Positions 37,061 to 48,743 of a stretch of 64,000 bases of DNA are shown piece by piece (position 1 is the first letter of the stretch; every line of letters starts with the position of its first letter). The notes below the pieces were generated by a model, which saw only the letters and a program-made list of their open reading frames with translations, had not been told where the DNA came from and made no database searches. The position numbers and the translations under genes are program-made. The DNA comes from Tanytarsus gracilentus (taxonomy: Eukaryota; Arthropoda; Insecta; Diptera; Chironomidae), in contig JAXRKN010000044.1 in NCBI GenBank assembly GCA_038502055.1, forward strand, positions 8,068,501-8,132,500, written 5' to 3'.

Positions 37061-38735
37061 TTCATCTTTGTTGAAACTAGCTTCATTTAACTTCTTCCAA
37101 AATGTGCCCTTGAGGATCCACATACATGTTAAATCTATGCAAAAAAATGAGCGAGACTGAAACACTAACATTAGCCGAAAAAATCTCTCTCAATCTCTCG
37201 TTAATGTGTGAGAAAATCTGAGTGAAAATTTGATAATGAAATATATTTAAATTTTAAATAAATTTTGTTTGAAAATATATGAAGTATATAAGAGCTTTAT
37301 GTATTACATAAATTATATAATTTTATATAAATTTTAATTAACCTTTCATAAAAATTTAAATCTTATATACTTCATGTATATAAAAAGTATATAAACTTAT
37401 GTACAACTTTTAACTTCTTTGAATTTAAATTTATCAAATTCTCACTCTCACTGACTCGATTGCTAAATGCATAAGAAATTGTCGTCATTAAATTAAATTG
37501 TTAATTACACAACGACGATAAATTTCTCTGTGGCACATTGCCCACCATCTATCGCATCCCTCTAACGTAACTCTTGGCTATAAACAATGAAATTTTCTTC
37601 CACCTGGCAAAAAAAGCACTTTCACACGATTTCGTCTTGCATAATTTTTAAAAAAGAGCGAATGAGATAATTACGTTGCCAGAAAAATAGTTTTTCATCT
37701 TCACCTTTACGATAGTTGAGAGGAAAAGTTCATTTGAAAAAATGTTGCTGATGTCTGTGAGTGAGGATGAAATTTATGGTGGCGTAAAGACGAACTTAAA
37801 ATCAGTCGGGTGAGGAAAATTGAGTGCAAGGACACGAGAGAATGATCATGATTTAGTTAAATTAAAAAAGTGAACTAGGCCATAACTTGGGGGTTGTGAG
37901 GTTTTTGAGTCACTATTTTAATTAGAGATTTAATTTTAAATCCATGATTAAATTAACTTACGATTAAATTTTAAAATCCATGATTAAATTAATCTACGAT
38001 TAAATTTTAAATCCACGTTACTTAATTAACAAACCAACCCCTAATAACTCAGTTTTATGCTCCCATAAAAATTATTCATTGTTTTGAAAATTGCTCAATT
38101 CACAATATTGATAGTATACGAAAAAAATCATATCTCCGCTGCCTAAATATGAAAATTAATTCATTGTTTATTCTAGAAAATTTTCATGTTTTTATTGTTT
38201 CACGAAATAATTTTCTCGCTGCAAAACATAAACGGCTATAAAATAATAATGTTTCATTATGATGCAAATTTAATCTTTAATAGTTCGGAGGTCAACGATG
38301 AACTGAAAACTAATTCCATTGTGGATTTTCCAATTTATATTTTTTGGCGGTCATTTAACGATAGAAATTGAGAGAGATTTTTGCATAGATTTTATAAAAT
38401 TATTTAAATAAATGCGACGACGATAATTTTAGTCCAAAAAAAAGCAAACATAACGATGAAGCTGGATGTGAATCTAGTCTAGTGCTTAAATTACTGTGTA
38501 TAAAATAAACTTTAACGGTAAACAATCAAACTTGATTTATGATGAAAAATGTAAAATTAATTTATTATTCATTGTGATAAGAAAATTTAATTGACTAGCG
38601 TTTAAGGAAAATTAAATGTGTACGAAAAAAAAAACTTATTGTGAATTTAAAAAAAGAGAAAAAATGTTTTGACGAGTTTTATAAAAAAAAAGTTTTTTAA
38701 TTTTTTAATTTTCAGAAATATTTTCATTAAAGTTA
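37061..38735. other. Intergenic stretch between the membrane protein and CINP-like genes
   Basis: No gene is seen. AATAAA at about 37257 could be the poly(A) signal of the upstream gene. At 37275-37395 GAAGTATATAAG and CTTATATACTTC form an A/T-rich hairpin. At 37889-38041 a GGGGGTTG...CAACCCCT foldback copy contains a directly repeated block AAATCCATGATTAAATTAA at about 37938 and 37975. Confidence 0.6.
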
Positions 38736-39435
38736 TTAACAATCCCATCGATGACCTTGTGGCGAAATTTTTAATTGTAGTACGAGTTTATGAATTAAAT
38801 TCGATGTTGAATCACAAGACCATGAGGCGACTAAAAAATGACTTTCTTCAGATGATTTTGTATGAGCGATATTTTCAATCACGAGAGATTTTGTCTTTAA
38901 ATTATTTTCATAGGCATTGAGGAGTTTATCGAGATATTGCTGGATGACTTTGAGATAATCCTTAAGAGGTTCATCTTTGACATTTTCGAGGATATTTACA
39001 GAGCTTTTGATCTGAGCTTTAAATGTGTTAACACTCGCTATCACTTCCTCGAATGCCTTCTTAACCACTTCCAATTTTTTGCAGTAAATTTCAAGGTCAG
39101 ATGGATAAATTGTGTCACTGGATCTCCTCGATTTGTCTTTAATATTGTGAATTTGAGTTATGTATTGAGATCCATTGATGCTCGCAACTTTCCACTTCTC
39201 ATATCCAGCGAAAATTTTATCTCGACCATTTTCAATCGCTTCTTGAATTCCGTAATCCTTAGCTAGCGGTGATTTAGGTGTCGATGGACTGAGAATATTG
39301 ACTAAAAAAATATTTTAAAATTTTCAATTTAAAATCAAGACATTTTAAATTAATTAAATTTAACGGCTTTTACTCACGTCTTATAGGTGAAAAGCCACTA
39401 ATATTTAAATCCTGTTGGACTTTTCTAGCCGACAT
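38736..39435 (-). CDS. CINP: CINP-like protein (cyclin-dependent kinase 2-interacting protein), 207 aa
   Basis: Two exons read on the minus strand: 39435-39378 and 39301-38736. The join C|TC keeps frame (donor gtgagt, acceptor tttttag). The start MSARKVQQDLNISGF resembles the VSARK start region of animal CINP. The middle has a GYEKW..A..NG segment and a long coiled-coil region. The C-terminal part (KLLNAYENNLKTKSLVIENIAHTKSSEESHFLVASW, given here in outline) matches the most conserved CINP block, in which a Y-L-KR-VA-E-LAHT-W pattern is typical. Length is close to human CINP (212 aa). In mammals CINP binds CDK2 and ATRIP, acts in replication and checkpoint control, and is reported as a subunit of the SPATA5-containing AAA complex. 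Its role here is inferred from similarity. It lies 305 bp downstream of the next minus-strand gene. Confidence 0.78.
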
Positions 39436-39740
39436 AATTTTCAATTATTTTTCTTTATTTACAAAACAAAAAATACAAAAGACGCGAAAAAAAGATGCAA
39501 AAAAAACGATGTGCTGAAGTTTTGTGAACATACCGAAAGAGCTTTAATTTTCGTTAAATCCGTTAATTCAAATTCACATGCGATAGCAATTAACGACGAA
39601 GCCATAGAAGAAGAAGAAAAAATTCCTGAAATTTAATCGCAAAATCAATAAAAAATCATTCATGTCCGTTCCAAAAAAAGAAAGACTCGACATTTTATTG
39701 CACCTTCGAATGATTTTAACAAATAAATAAATTCGCATCC

Positions 39741-40502
39741 TTAAAAAATGACTGAACTCGACATTGGCCTTTTTGAGTGAATTGGCGTTGACTGTTTAAG
39801 TCGGCACATGGACGTCGAAATTGATTTTCGTGCATGACACATGAGACTTGCACTGAGATCTTCACGTCTACGTCTCGGTCGCTCTCTGAACCAATTGTAA
39901 TTTTTGGCTTCTCGCGCTCGCTCCGAACTCAAACTCAATGCTTTCTCGAGACTTATCAATGCCGCGTCCATTTCACGTTTGCATTTGATTCGTTCCGTTT
40001 TCGTTCGATTGTAGGTTTTGAGGAAATCCTTTCGCGTTCGACAGCCGAACATTGGCCTCGACGATTGTCCCGTGAGGCACTTCTCGTCGTCATCAAAATT
40101 CGGATCCTCAATTTGATTGATGTGCTCATTCGATGATGCAGATGGTGATGATGATGAAGACAAACTTGCATAGCTAATTTTTCGCACTCTTCTATGTCGT
40201 TGAGGCGAACATATTTGGAGCTTTTGCCGGAGTATGTATGATAGGTGGGTGTTGTAGAGTGAAAATATTTCATACTCAGCCTTCATGCAGCTATGCGAGA
40301 GTCTCTTGGACGGTGTCAAATTGTAATAATAATTATTCGAAGCTGCCTCATTTCGCGTTGACAACTTTTCAATTTGTGTCGATGACGCCTCGAGAAGAGA
40401 TTGAATTTTTTTCGATTCCTCGATAGCTTTGTCGAGAAATTTTAGCTCCTCGCTGGGTGGCAATTCGAAATTTAAAAAGAGATCCGAAAGATCGTCAGTC
40501 AT
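39741..40502 (-). CDS. Unknown Ser/Arg-rich protein, 253 aa
   Basis: The frame runs from ATG 40502 to the stop at 39741 in one exon. A longer version would need a TTG start at 40592, so I use the first ATG (MTDDLSDLF). Residues 1-50 are acidic and amphipathic (DDLSDLFLNFELPPSEEL), with a helical segment rich in Lys and Glu after it. Around residue 110 there is an SSSSSPSASS run and then an acidic DDDEK patch. The C-terminal 90 residues are basic, with a coiled-coil-like AALISLEKALSLSSERAREAK and a PRRRRED patch. No family is recognised. There is no signal peptide or membrane segment. It is divergent to wech, with about 0.9 kb between the start codons. Confidence 0.65.
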   Translation of the reverse strand: MTDDLSDLFLNFELPPSEELKFLDKAIEESKKIQSLLEASSTQIEKLSTRNEAASNNYYYNLTPSKRLSHSCMKAEYEIFSLYNTHLSYILRQKLQICSPQRHRRVRKISYASLSSSSSPSASSNEHINQIEDPNFDDDEKCLTGQSSRPMFGCRTRKDFLKTYNRTKTERIKCKREMDAALISLEKALSLSSERAREAKNYNWFRERPRRRREDLSASLMCHARKSISTSMCRLKQSTPIHSKRPMSSSVIF

Positions 40503-41395
40503 TGCTTGATTAATAAAAGAGAATTTAAAAAAATATAATTCAAAGATTACAAAAATAAAATTTAAATTTTCAAGGCACGCTTCGGTTGTCAACCAGAGAA
40601 TTGTTTACGAACTGAAAATTTTTTTCGTCGTCAGGTGGTTGATAAGTCCGATAATTCTCCTACCTGTCAATATATCCAATTGGAATTTCCCCTCATAACA
40701 TGTGAGTGTGCACTTTGTGAATTTTTTGTACTACTTTTGTGTGTAAATTTTGTAAAATTGACAATTAAAATGGTAAAAATATTTGATGGAAAAAATTTCC
40801 CTCCCTTTTTCTACGTTGGCAATAAAAAAGACACATAAACATTTTTTCTCCTCTCTTTAGGACTTATGTTCTGCATCTTTTATCCTTAAACATATAATTT
40901 TGCGTCAAACGATGCGAAACAAAACTCTAACACATCCTAGGAAGGAAGACATCATCATAGTTCATAGTTAGCCATAGTTGGTTTCGGCTTAGGTAAATAT
41001 TTTTATTTTTTTTACACAAATAAATAAGAAAAAGTTGGAAAATATTTTATTGAAACTTTTTAAACAACATTAAAGTGAAGAGGAATAATTTACTTTCTAG
41101 ACTTTTCCACAATTTAATTCAACTTCAAATCGCAAATCTATAAATTTGCAAAATGAGCGTTAAAAAAATTATTTTTTCTCTCTTTTTTACAGATTTCCAG
41201 CACAAAAATTCCTTTTTGTGTTTCTTTCCTTTTGGTTGTTCAGGTAAAAAACAGCAAATTTGAGGACCTTTTTAGAATTTTTCTCTCTCTTGTGCATCCC
41301 TTTTCATCCATTGTTTCGCAATTGCATCCACACATAATTCACTCACGCACACAAACGCATTTATGAAATTTGTCTTTCTTTTTAGCCTTCATTTA
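40503..41395. promoter_or_regulatory. Shared divergent promoter and 5' UTR region of the Ser/Arg-rich gene and wech
   Basis: The two genes start in opposite directions across this interval. A strong acceptor (tctttctttttag) ends at 41385, 11 bp before the wech ATG, so wech has at least one 5' UTR intron. Candidate donors are at 40993 (CTTAG/gtaaat) and 41243 (TTCAG/gtaaaa). No coding frame is supported. Confidence 0.5.
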
Positions 41396-44300
41396 ATGGA
41401 TTCACTATTGCAAAAAAGCTGCGGAGAAGATGATGATAAAAGAAATGACTTGACCACAAACTTATTTCTCTCCAATTTGCTGAATGCTTTGCCGAAAATA
41501 TCTGATTCGTTACAAAATAGAAGGTAATTAAAATTGTTATGGTGGAAAGTTCTAGGAAGTCCTTCAAAAACAGTTGAGGGTGAAGTTTGAAATTTTTATT
41601 TGTGAAAATCTTAAAGTTGAAAGTTAAATTTATAATTTTTTGAAGTCGTTAAGATTCAAATTTTGAATTTATGATTTTTAATTTAAATTTTTTATTTAGG
41701 TTTAAAGTTTAAGATTTAAATTTTAAATTCAAGATTAAAATTTTAATCTTGAGATTTAAATTTAATACTTAAAATGAAATTTTTAAAAACTCCTTAATTT
41801 AAATTTTTAATTTCAATTTCAAATTTCTTTCAGTTGCCAAAGCGAAAACTCAAAAAATGGAAATAGCATTTTTTCCAACATAACTGATCCTTTTGAAGGT
41901 CACGACGCTCCTCACAGAACTTTTAGCTACAATGTTGGCGATCCTGTCGATATTCTCGGATCACAAGGCATCAAGCTTCCCAAAAATTTGTCACGCAGCA
42001 CTTCACCACCGAGTTCATCAAGCTCATCGCAAAGCATTTACTGTGGACGATGTGAAAATAATGCGTGTCACCGATGTCTCGATTGCAATGGTAAAAAAAT
42101 TTTAAATTTATAAATTCCTAATTTCTAAATGCTCTAAATTCATAAGAAAATTTTTTAAAATTAAAATTTTCCATCCTTAGATGTGTTTTGCTCCGATTGT
42201 GTCAATGAGCACATGATAAATTCATTCTCAGAGAAGCACAACATCATCAACATCGGTAAAATCACACCGATCGGCATCAATAGTGCTGCATCGTCACTAA
42301 CTTTCGGTGATTTTCATCTTCAGTCCATTAACGAACCACACTGTGAACTTCATTGTGAGACACTTCGATTCTTATGTGAAACATGCAAGAAGGTCGTTTG
42401 TCAAGAGTGCACCCTAAAAGATCACAAAGATCACGAATACTCAGCTATAACCAATATTACACTTGATAAGGCAAAAGATAAGCTGAAAGCTGTTTGTGAG
42501 AGCTCAAAGCTTGGCATTAAGTACATTAAGCAGTCGATTGATCGTGCAGTCACTTACTCGCAATCGATTGAAAGAGAATCACTTGAGATTTCATCGAGAA
42601 TCAGAAAGGCTTTGAGATTGCTGATTATTGCCGCTGAAGATCGTGAGAGAATCTTACTTGAACAAGTCGACAAATATAGACAACAAAAAATTGCTAATTT
42701 GTCGGATCAAATGTTGGGACTGAGATCAGCTTTAGGTGAGTAAAAATATTTTTAAAAACCGTTAAATTAATTAAATTTTGAATTTTTCCAGCTGGTCTCG
42801 CTCAAACCTCGGACTCACTCACAAAAATGATGGACTCTGTTGACGCGATGCCAAAAATAGAAATTGCCATGCTTTTGACCAACAGCGAAAGCCAAATTGA
42901 AAAATTCGCAGCAATGTACAAAAGTTTGCAGCCTCAAGAGGAATTTTTGACTTTTGTTCCGCCAAACTTTGATTTGCTTCAAGAGATTAGAAATCAAGGC
43001 GAGATTGTCATCAGCAATCGCGGTGTAAATCCGTCATTTAACGGAAACGGCGCTGCAGCATCGCAAGCTCAAAATATCGTCCGTCGTCCAATCGTTCGTC
43101 AAAGTATTAGCAGCGGTAATGGAAGTGGACAATGGTCTGAATCATCATCACCGGAAAATGTTCAACAACACATTGCAACCACTGGCAATGCGACGACCAC
43201 AAGCAACACAAACAGTTCATTCGTTGTGTCAAATAAGACTTATGCCTCAATTGTGAAGCCAACATCAAGCGCATCCATCATTGGACAGTGTGTCCCGGGT
43301 GGATCAAATCATGTTTCGGTTAAACCAGCGTTGTCGCCTAGTGAGTTAGATTTTAATTTTATTTGAATGATAAAATTATACAAAAAAACTTTCCTTCCCT
43401 AGGTTTAACGTTTTGCTTCGACGGTCACGAGGATGGTGAAGTCAGTCGTCCTTGGGGAGTTTGTGTGAACAAGAATAATGAAATTATCGTTGCCGATCGA
43501 AGAAATAACAGAGTCCAAGTGTTCTATGCAGATGGCACGTTCAAATTTAAATTTGGCAGCAAGGGAACCGGAAATGGACAATTCGATTTGCCTGCTGGAG
43601 TTGGCGTCGATCCACAAAATCGAATAAGTATGAAATGATGATTTTTTCATTTAAAATTTTTTCTAATTTTTTTGATTTTCAAAAAAATGAAAAATTCATT
43701 GAATTAAATTTTTTTCATCATTCAGTTGTTGTTGACAAAGACAACCATCGCATCCAAGTTTTTTCATGTGTCGGCAACTTTATTACTAAATTTGGATCTT
43801 ATGGAAAGGAAATCGGACAATTTATGTATCCATGGGCTGTTGCAGGTAGCTATTTTTTTAAAAAAAATATAAAAATTATTTGTTTACATTTAATTTCTCC
43901 AACAGTCAACACAAAATCGCAAGTTTTGATTACCGACTCACGCAATCACCGCATTCAATTGTTTTCAATTGACGGTCATTTCATATCGAGATTTTCGTTT
44001 GATGGAATGAATCACAGTCGATATTTGAAGGGTCTGACAACCCCTCGAGGATGTGCTTTTACTCCCGAGGGAAACATCATCATAAGTGATTTTGAAAATC
44101 ACAGATTGATTCTCCTCGACGCTTCTATGACTAAGGTAGAAAATTTAAAAAAATTAAAGTCGTTAAAAAATTATAAAACCGTTAAATTTAAAAATTTCTT
44201 CAACAGATTCTCGCAACGAAAGGACACGAAGGATCAGCACTACATGAGTTTTGTCGTCCATCGGGAATTTGTGTCGACGATGACGGAAGAGTCATTGTTG

Positions 44301-44530
44301 CCGACTCGAAGAATCAAAGAGTTTTAATTTTCTCAGCAATGCTCGAATTCTTGTGGACCGTTGAAATTCGTCCATCATCACATAATATTCTCACGACTAA
44401 TATGGATGAGAAAGATCGTCCATCCGATGTCGCATTGCTTAATGATGGAAGGTTAGTTGTCATCACTGAGACATCACCAGACTCACGCGAGACAGTGAAC
44501 CCACAAAAGACTTTTGTCCAAGTATATTAA
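41396..44530 (+). CDS. wech: Wech/dappled-like TRIM-NHL protein, 795 aa, eight exons
   Basis: Coding exons are 41396-41523, 41834-42090, 42181-42735, 42792-43340, 43403-43627, 43726-43845, 43906-44135 and 44207-44530. All join in frame with GT-AG introns of 55-310 bp. The first 110 residues are disordered and Ser-rich. A B-box 1-like zinc finger (YCGRCENNACHRCLDCN onward) spans about 112-150, and B-box 2 (C183, H/C187, C194, C197, C202, C205, H210, H213) about 180-222. A coiled coil follows to about 330, then a Ser/Asn-rich linker. Six NHL-type blades fill about 500-795, with the DGHEDGEVSRPWG entry and repeated V-D-NHR-IQ-F motifs. There is no RING and no filamin domain, as in Drosophila Wech (832 aa), a TRIM71/LIN-41 relative that links integrin, talin and ILK at muscle attachment sites. 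NHL propellers of this group also bind RNA. Confidence 0.93.
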
Positions 44531-44622
44531 GAAAAACTTTGAAGAAGGCTTAATAATTTTTAGAGAGCCTTTAACGAGAAACATAAAAGACTGATTTTTC
44601 TCCTAATAATGTAAGAAAAAAA

Positions 44623-44629
44623 TACCTCA
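44623..44629 (+). promoter_or_regulatory. let-7 seed match (7mer-A1) in the wech 3' UTR
   Basis: TACCTCA lies 92 bp after the wech stop. It pairs with let-7 positions 2-7 and has the A opposite position 1. Drosophila dappled/wech is a reported let-7 target, so the site is in the expected place. Pairing beyond the seed is weak. Confidence 0.45.
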
Positions 44630-44791
44630 GGAATTTTTACAAACATGAACCAGTAGATTAAAACTTTTTAACATCCACTTGTGTGAATTTCTTACACACT
44701 TGACAAGCAATTGCATTAAACTTTAACTTAGATGAAATTTTTCCTAGATAAATTTTATAGATTTAAGAAATTTTATTGACATTTTTTGCGA

Positions 44792-44943
44792 GGGGTGTGA
44801 ACTAATTAATGAAATAAATTTTACAAGGGGTGCGAAACTCGTAATTGGAGTTTTTCACCCTCTAAATTTAACTTTGCAATAATCGATTGAACTTACAACT
44901 AAAAAGAGGCTTAAATTTTAAAACAAACCAAGTTCACACCCCT
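44792..44943. repeat. Foldback element, AGGGGTGTGAA family, long copy
   Basis: Left AGGGGTGTGAACTAATTAA and right AAGTTCACACCCC are inverted repeats. An internal AAGGGGTGCGAAACTCG suggests a second, nested end. Confidence 0.55.
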
Positions 44944-46550
44944 TTTTCATCCTAAACTACTTGAGTACAAACTTAGTAAAATTATTCAACATTTTAAAAA
45001 ATACTTTATTGAAACTTAAAGACTGCTAATTTTTTAAATATAATTTTTTGCTTTTTTCTGTTAATACTTTCATAAGCTTTTAATTTACTCTCCCCAGTTG
45101 TGAGGCTTCACAATGAAGTTACCCACCCCTTGGTTTTAAAACTAATTTTAACTCTTAAAGATATTTCTGTGTGTTATCAAATAGGTTTCTGGTCATAACT
45201 ATTTGATAGTTTTGCATTCAAAGAGAGAAAATGAGAAAGAAGGACACGGACAATGTCGGAGGATGTCCTAAAAAGCAAAAAAAAAGTTTTTGTCAAACAA
45301 AGTAAAAATAAATTTTTTTGAGATAAAATTTCATCAAATAAAAAAAAGATTTCAGTAACTTTTAAAAGGTTTGAAGTAAAATAATTAGAAGGAAAACTTT
45401 CGAGAGCAAAATTGTAAGAAGCTTTTTTAAAAAAGTATTAAATGTTTCTTTTTCTTGGTGCAACACCCTTTTAAAGTTTTTAAAAGAATAATCCCGACCA
45501 TGAACTCATTAGAAATTGCGTTACGTAGAAAAAAATGAGTTCGAAAAGCGTGCGAAGGAGAAATCAAAAATTGTATAATTTGATAATTCTCAAAAAGGCG
45601 CAAAAGCCGTGTCATAAATTTTAGCTTTTAAGCGCGCTTCAAAGCATTTTGATGAATAATTTTTGTGAGTCAGTAAAACTAAAGTTTATCTGATTTTAAC
45701 AAAACATTTCAACACTTTCTTATACTCCAAAATTAAACATTCTAAAAATTTATAATCCTATCAATATAAGACTGCTTTTTTTCATGAGTGAATAAAATAA
45801 AAAATTCTGATGATATTTCATCACGAAAAAAATCTGTTTTATTTAATTTAACGCTAAGTTGTTACAATAAGTGACGTTAATATCATTTAAGCAGGACATA
45901 AAAGGTGACAGTGATGAATTACATGAGTCTCGTTCATTTTTACCAGCAATTTATTCAATTTTCTTCGGATTTTCAATCTCCAATGCGGAAAATGCATAGC
46001 AAAAAAAACAAGGAGTGGAAACTAAAAGAACTTTAAATATTACAAAATAATAAAAATTAAATTTGAAACATTCAAAATATTAAAAGGTCATTTAAAATTG
46101 AGTATTTTAAATGTAAAAAATTCATTCACATTAATATAAAAGTAGCACATAGAAAACATTAGATTTCAAAAAATTCCGAAATATCAAAGAAAGAATAAAT
46201 TCATATTTATTTTCTTTTATATTATGTCCAAAATTTCTGTGTGTAAAATTTCAATAAAACTTTATTCCAGGAAAATTCTGCAAGGTCGGAAAATTTACAA
46301 GAAAATTTATAAACTTAAGATTTGAACTGATTAAATATTTTTTTTATTTGTTAAATATACTGAATAATGCGGCTTGTTCATCCTAACTTTCTAATTTCAA
46401 CTGAAACGCGATATTTTTTTGAGGACGCAGAAAACAATTGAATAATTTGAATTTAAAATGAGAAATTCTAATCAGTTTACGTTCAGCATCACTGAAATAA
46501 GCAAGGTTTAAAAAACTGTGAAACTTTTTTCGACTTTCAATTTGATAAAA

Positions 46551-47052
46551 ATGCAAAGACCAACGGCCCCAACGGGTAATACATTTCAACGTAAGTCAAA
46601 TTCCAAAAAAAAAATAAAATTTTTAAATCTTAAAGTTAAAATATTTTAAAGTATTAAAATTTGTGGATATTTCTCTTAACTTTCCTTCGAATGAAAATTT
46701 ATTAATCATGTTCAAAAAATTTTAAATTCCAGTACCAGTTGGACCTGATAGTACACGAATGGTTTGTCCTTCATGTCTTAGTGAAATTGCAACCAAAGTT
46801 GTAAGAAAATCATCAGGAATAACCCACATGCTTACAATCTCATTGTTAGCTTTTTCAATGTGCTGTTTGTGCTTGTAAGTTTAATAAATTTTACTCGTAA
46901 AAATAATTTTTAAAAAAATCTTTAGAATTCCGTGTTGTAGCGACAGCTGCAAAAATGCTGGTAAGTTTTAAAATAATTAAATTAAAATTTTACTAACAGT
47001 TTAATTAGGTTTGGTTTGGGTGTGTAAAAATGTCTATAGAGACATTAAATAA
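46551..47052 (+). CDS. Small LITAF-domain protein with an atypical C-terminus, 86 aa
   Basis: Four exons: 46551-46590, 46733-46874, 46926-46960 and 47009-47052, all GT-AG and in frame. A short Pro/Thr-rich head is followed by MVCPSC (the first CxxC of the LITAF domain). Then comes a stretch leading into a Cys-rich hydrophobic segment (MLTISLLAFSMCCLCLIPCC) and SDSCKNA, matching the CLIPFC-D-C-D core of LITAF proteins. This membrane-inserted, zinc-binding domain places proteins on late endosomes and lysosomes. The second half of the zinc knuckle, normally H-CPNC--LG, is replaced by WVCKNVYRDIK, so the last Cys is absent. I searched about 250 bp downstream for another exon giving CPxC and found none. 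It may be a diverged or non-functional family member; a missed exon further off is possible. Confidence 0.68.
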
Positions 47053-47739
47053 ATTAACAGCAAAAAAATCAATTAATTTTGTGTTAAACCACCAAAAGAA
47101 TAAAATTTTCAACCACTAAAAAATTAAATAATTTTTAAGTTTCCAGCCCTTTGCTTGATTTGATATTTTATGTGTAAAATGCAGTCGAGCTTGTGAGTTA
47201 TGTCGTCATTGAATCGATAAGCTTCGCTCTCACTCTCCATCTCAGCAAATTTATTCATGGAGCTGCTGGCTGTTCTGTATTTTATACTTGGCTTGACTTC
47301 CGACTGGAGACGATGGATGTAGTTTAATGTACATAGAGTGAGGATTATTATGGTTAGTCATTACTCTGTACATACCAGTTCATGCACTATTGCATTATTT
47401 ATTAAGACATAAGAGACAACTAGTTGTTGGAAATTGTTCATTTATCATTTGAGTAAGTAAATGAATATTGATTTAGGATGAATTTCAGCAATTAAGAGAT
47501 TATATTGTGTTTCAGATTACTCGAGTAATTAGTGTGAAATACTGAGTTCCATTTAAATTAGTTATGTATGACAGTAAAAAAAATTTTATTCAGCTGAAAA
47601 ATTACTCATGACTTAAATTTTTTCCCCACATCAAAATTTACGTCATAATTTAAAAAATTGCACAATATCTTCTCATTTTTTATCGCTTTCGAGTGATTAT
47701 CAAAAAGTGCTTATAGAAATATAGCGAAATTTTTATTTT

Positions 47740-47798
47740 CAGTCGCACAAAATATTTCAGTTCGTTAACACTTTTTTTTCCACATTCAAAGAGCTCAA
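47740..47798 (+). promoter_or_regulatory. Probable start site and 5' UTR of the plus-strand GST
   Basis: Two arthropod initiator-like motifs, TTTTCAGTCG (A at 47741) and TTTCAGTTCG (near 47758), precede the ATG at 47799. TATAGAAATATA at 47712 lies about 29 bp upstream of the first. Confidence 0.45.
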
Positions 47799-48586
47799 AT
47801 GGGCGATTTATATTTTATTCCAGGTATTGCACATTCAGTGATAAGCTTTGAAAGGGAGAAAACCTTTGGAAAATATTTAAAAAATAATTTATTCAAAAAG
47901 TTGAAACCCTAGTGTCCAACCCCTTTTCTGATAAGTTAAAAATTTATTTACCCACAAAAAAAACAGTTTCGCTTCCATGCAGAATCGTTCAGATGGTTGC
48001 AGCGGCTGTGAATGTGAAGCTCAATTTAATCGAAGTCGATCCATATCGTAATGAGCATTTACATCCGAAATTTTTAAAACTCAATCCACATCACACCGTG
48101 CCCGTGTTGGTCGATGGAAATTTTGTGCTGTTCGAATCACGGGCAATTTGCATTTATTTGGTTGAGAAATACGGAAAAGATGACTCGCTCTACCCGAGGG
48201 ATGCTAAAATGCGAGCGATCGTAAATCAAAGACTTTACTTCGATATGGGAAATTTATTCAAGCGATTTGCAGAATTTTACTACCCTCAGACTCTTCATAA
48301 AATAAAAGCAGATCCGGAAAAGCTGAAGTTGCTCGAAGATGCAATAAAAATGCTTGAAATATTCTTGGAAAAATCAATTTATGTAACGGGCGATAGAATG
48401 ACAGTTGCGGACATTTCGATAGTCGCAACCATCAACACCTGCGATTTTACCGGATATAATTTTTCAAGGCATCCGAACATCAACAGATGGTACACGCTGA
48501 TGAAAAAGAATTGTCCGGGATGGAGCGCAAATTTGAGGGCAGCCGCAATGTCAAAACACGATTTAGTGAAAGTTTCTTATGAATAA
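47799..48586 (+). CDS. Delta-class glutathione S-transferase, 214 aa, two exons
   Basis: Exon 1 is only 25 nt (47799-47823, MGDLYFIP plus one base); exon 2 is 47967-48586. Exon 2 alone has no ATG and opens after a stop, so the small exon is required. G|TT makes Val9 and gives MGDLYFIPVSLPCRIV, the Delta-class start, with Ser10 as the expected catalytic serine. The thioredoxin-like half continues with NPHHTVPVLVD (cis-Pro loop) and ESRAICIYLVEKY (glutathione site). The helical half includes NQRLYFDMG and GDRMTVADISI. Delta GSTs conjugate glutathione to electrophiles and take part in insecticide and oxidative-stress defence in the cytosol. It faces the second GST tail to tail across 157 bp. AATAAA overlaps the stop codon. 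The intron carries a remnant of the foldback family. Confidence 0.93.
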
Positions 48587-48743
48587 ATTTTATTTTCGAT
48601 TTCTGAAAATTTAAAAAAAAATCTTTAAATATTTTAGATTCAATAAATTTTTTAATAAATTTAATTTTGTGCAATTTGAGCAAATTTTACCAATTTTATT
48701 TAATCAAATTAAATTTAAACAAATCCCGCAAAAATATTTTATT

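Larger units (their letters stand above)
44531..46550. other. wech 3' UTR and intergenic stretch
   Basis: The first several hundred bases are probably wech 3' UTR and include a let-7 seed match at 44623. A larger foldback copy lies at 44792-44943 (AGGGGTGTGAA...TTCACACCCC). The rest is A/T-rich with no supported gene. Confidence 0.55.

Noticed and set aside
39834..40273. Frames on both strands overlapping the Ser/Arg-rich gene, including a His-rich one
   Set aside because: They are out-of-frame shadows of the 253-aa coding sequence.
40503..40592. Upstream extension of the Ser/Arg-rich gene
   Set aside because: The longer frame would begin with TTG; the first ATG is at 40502.
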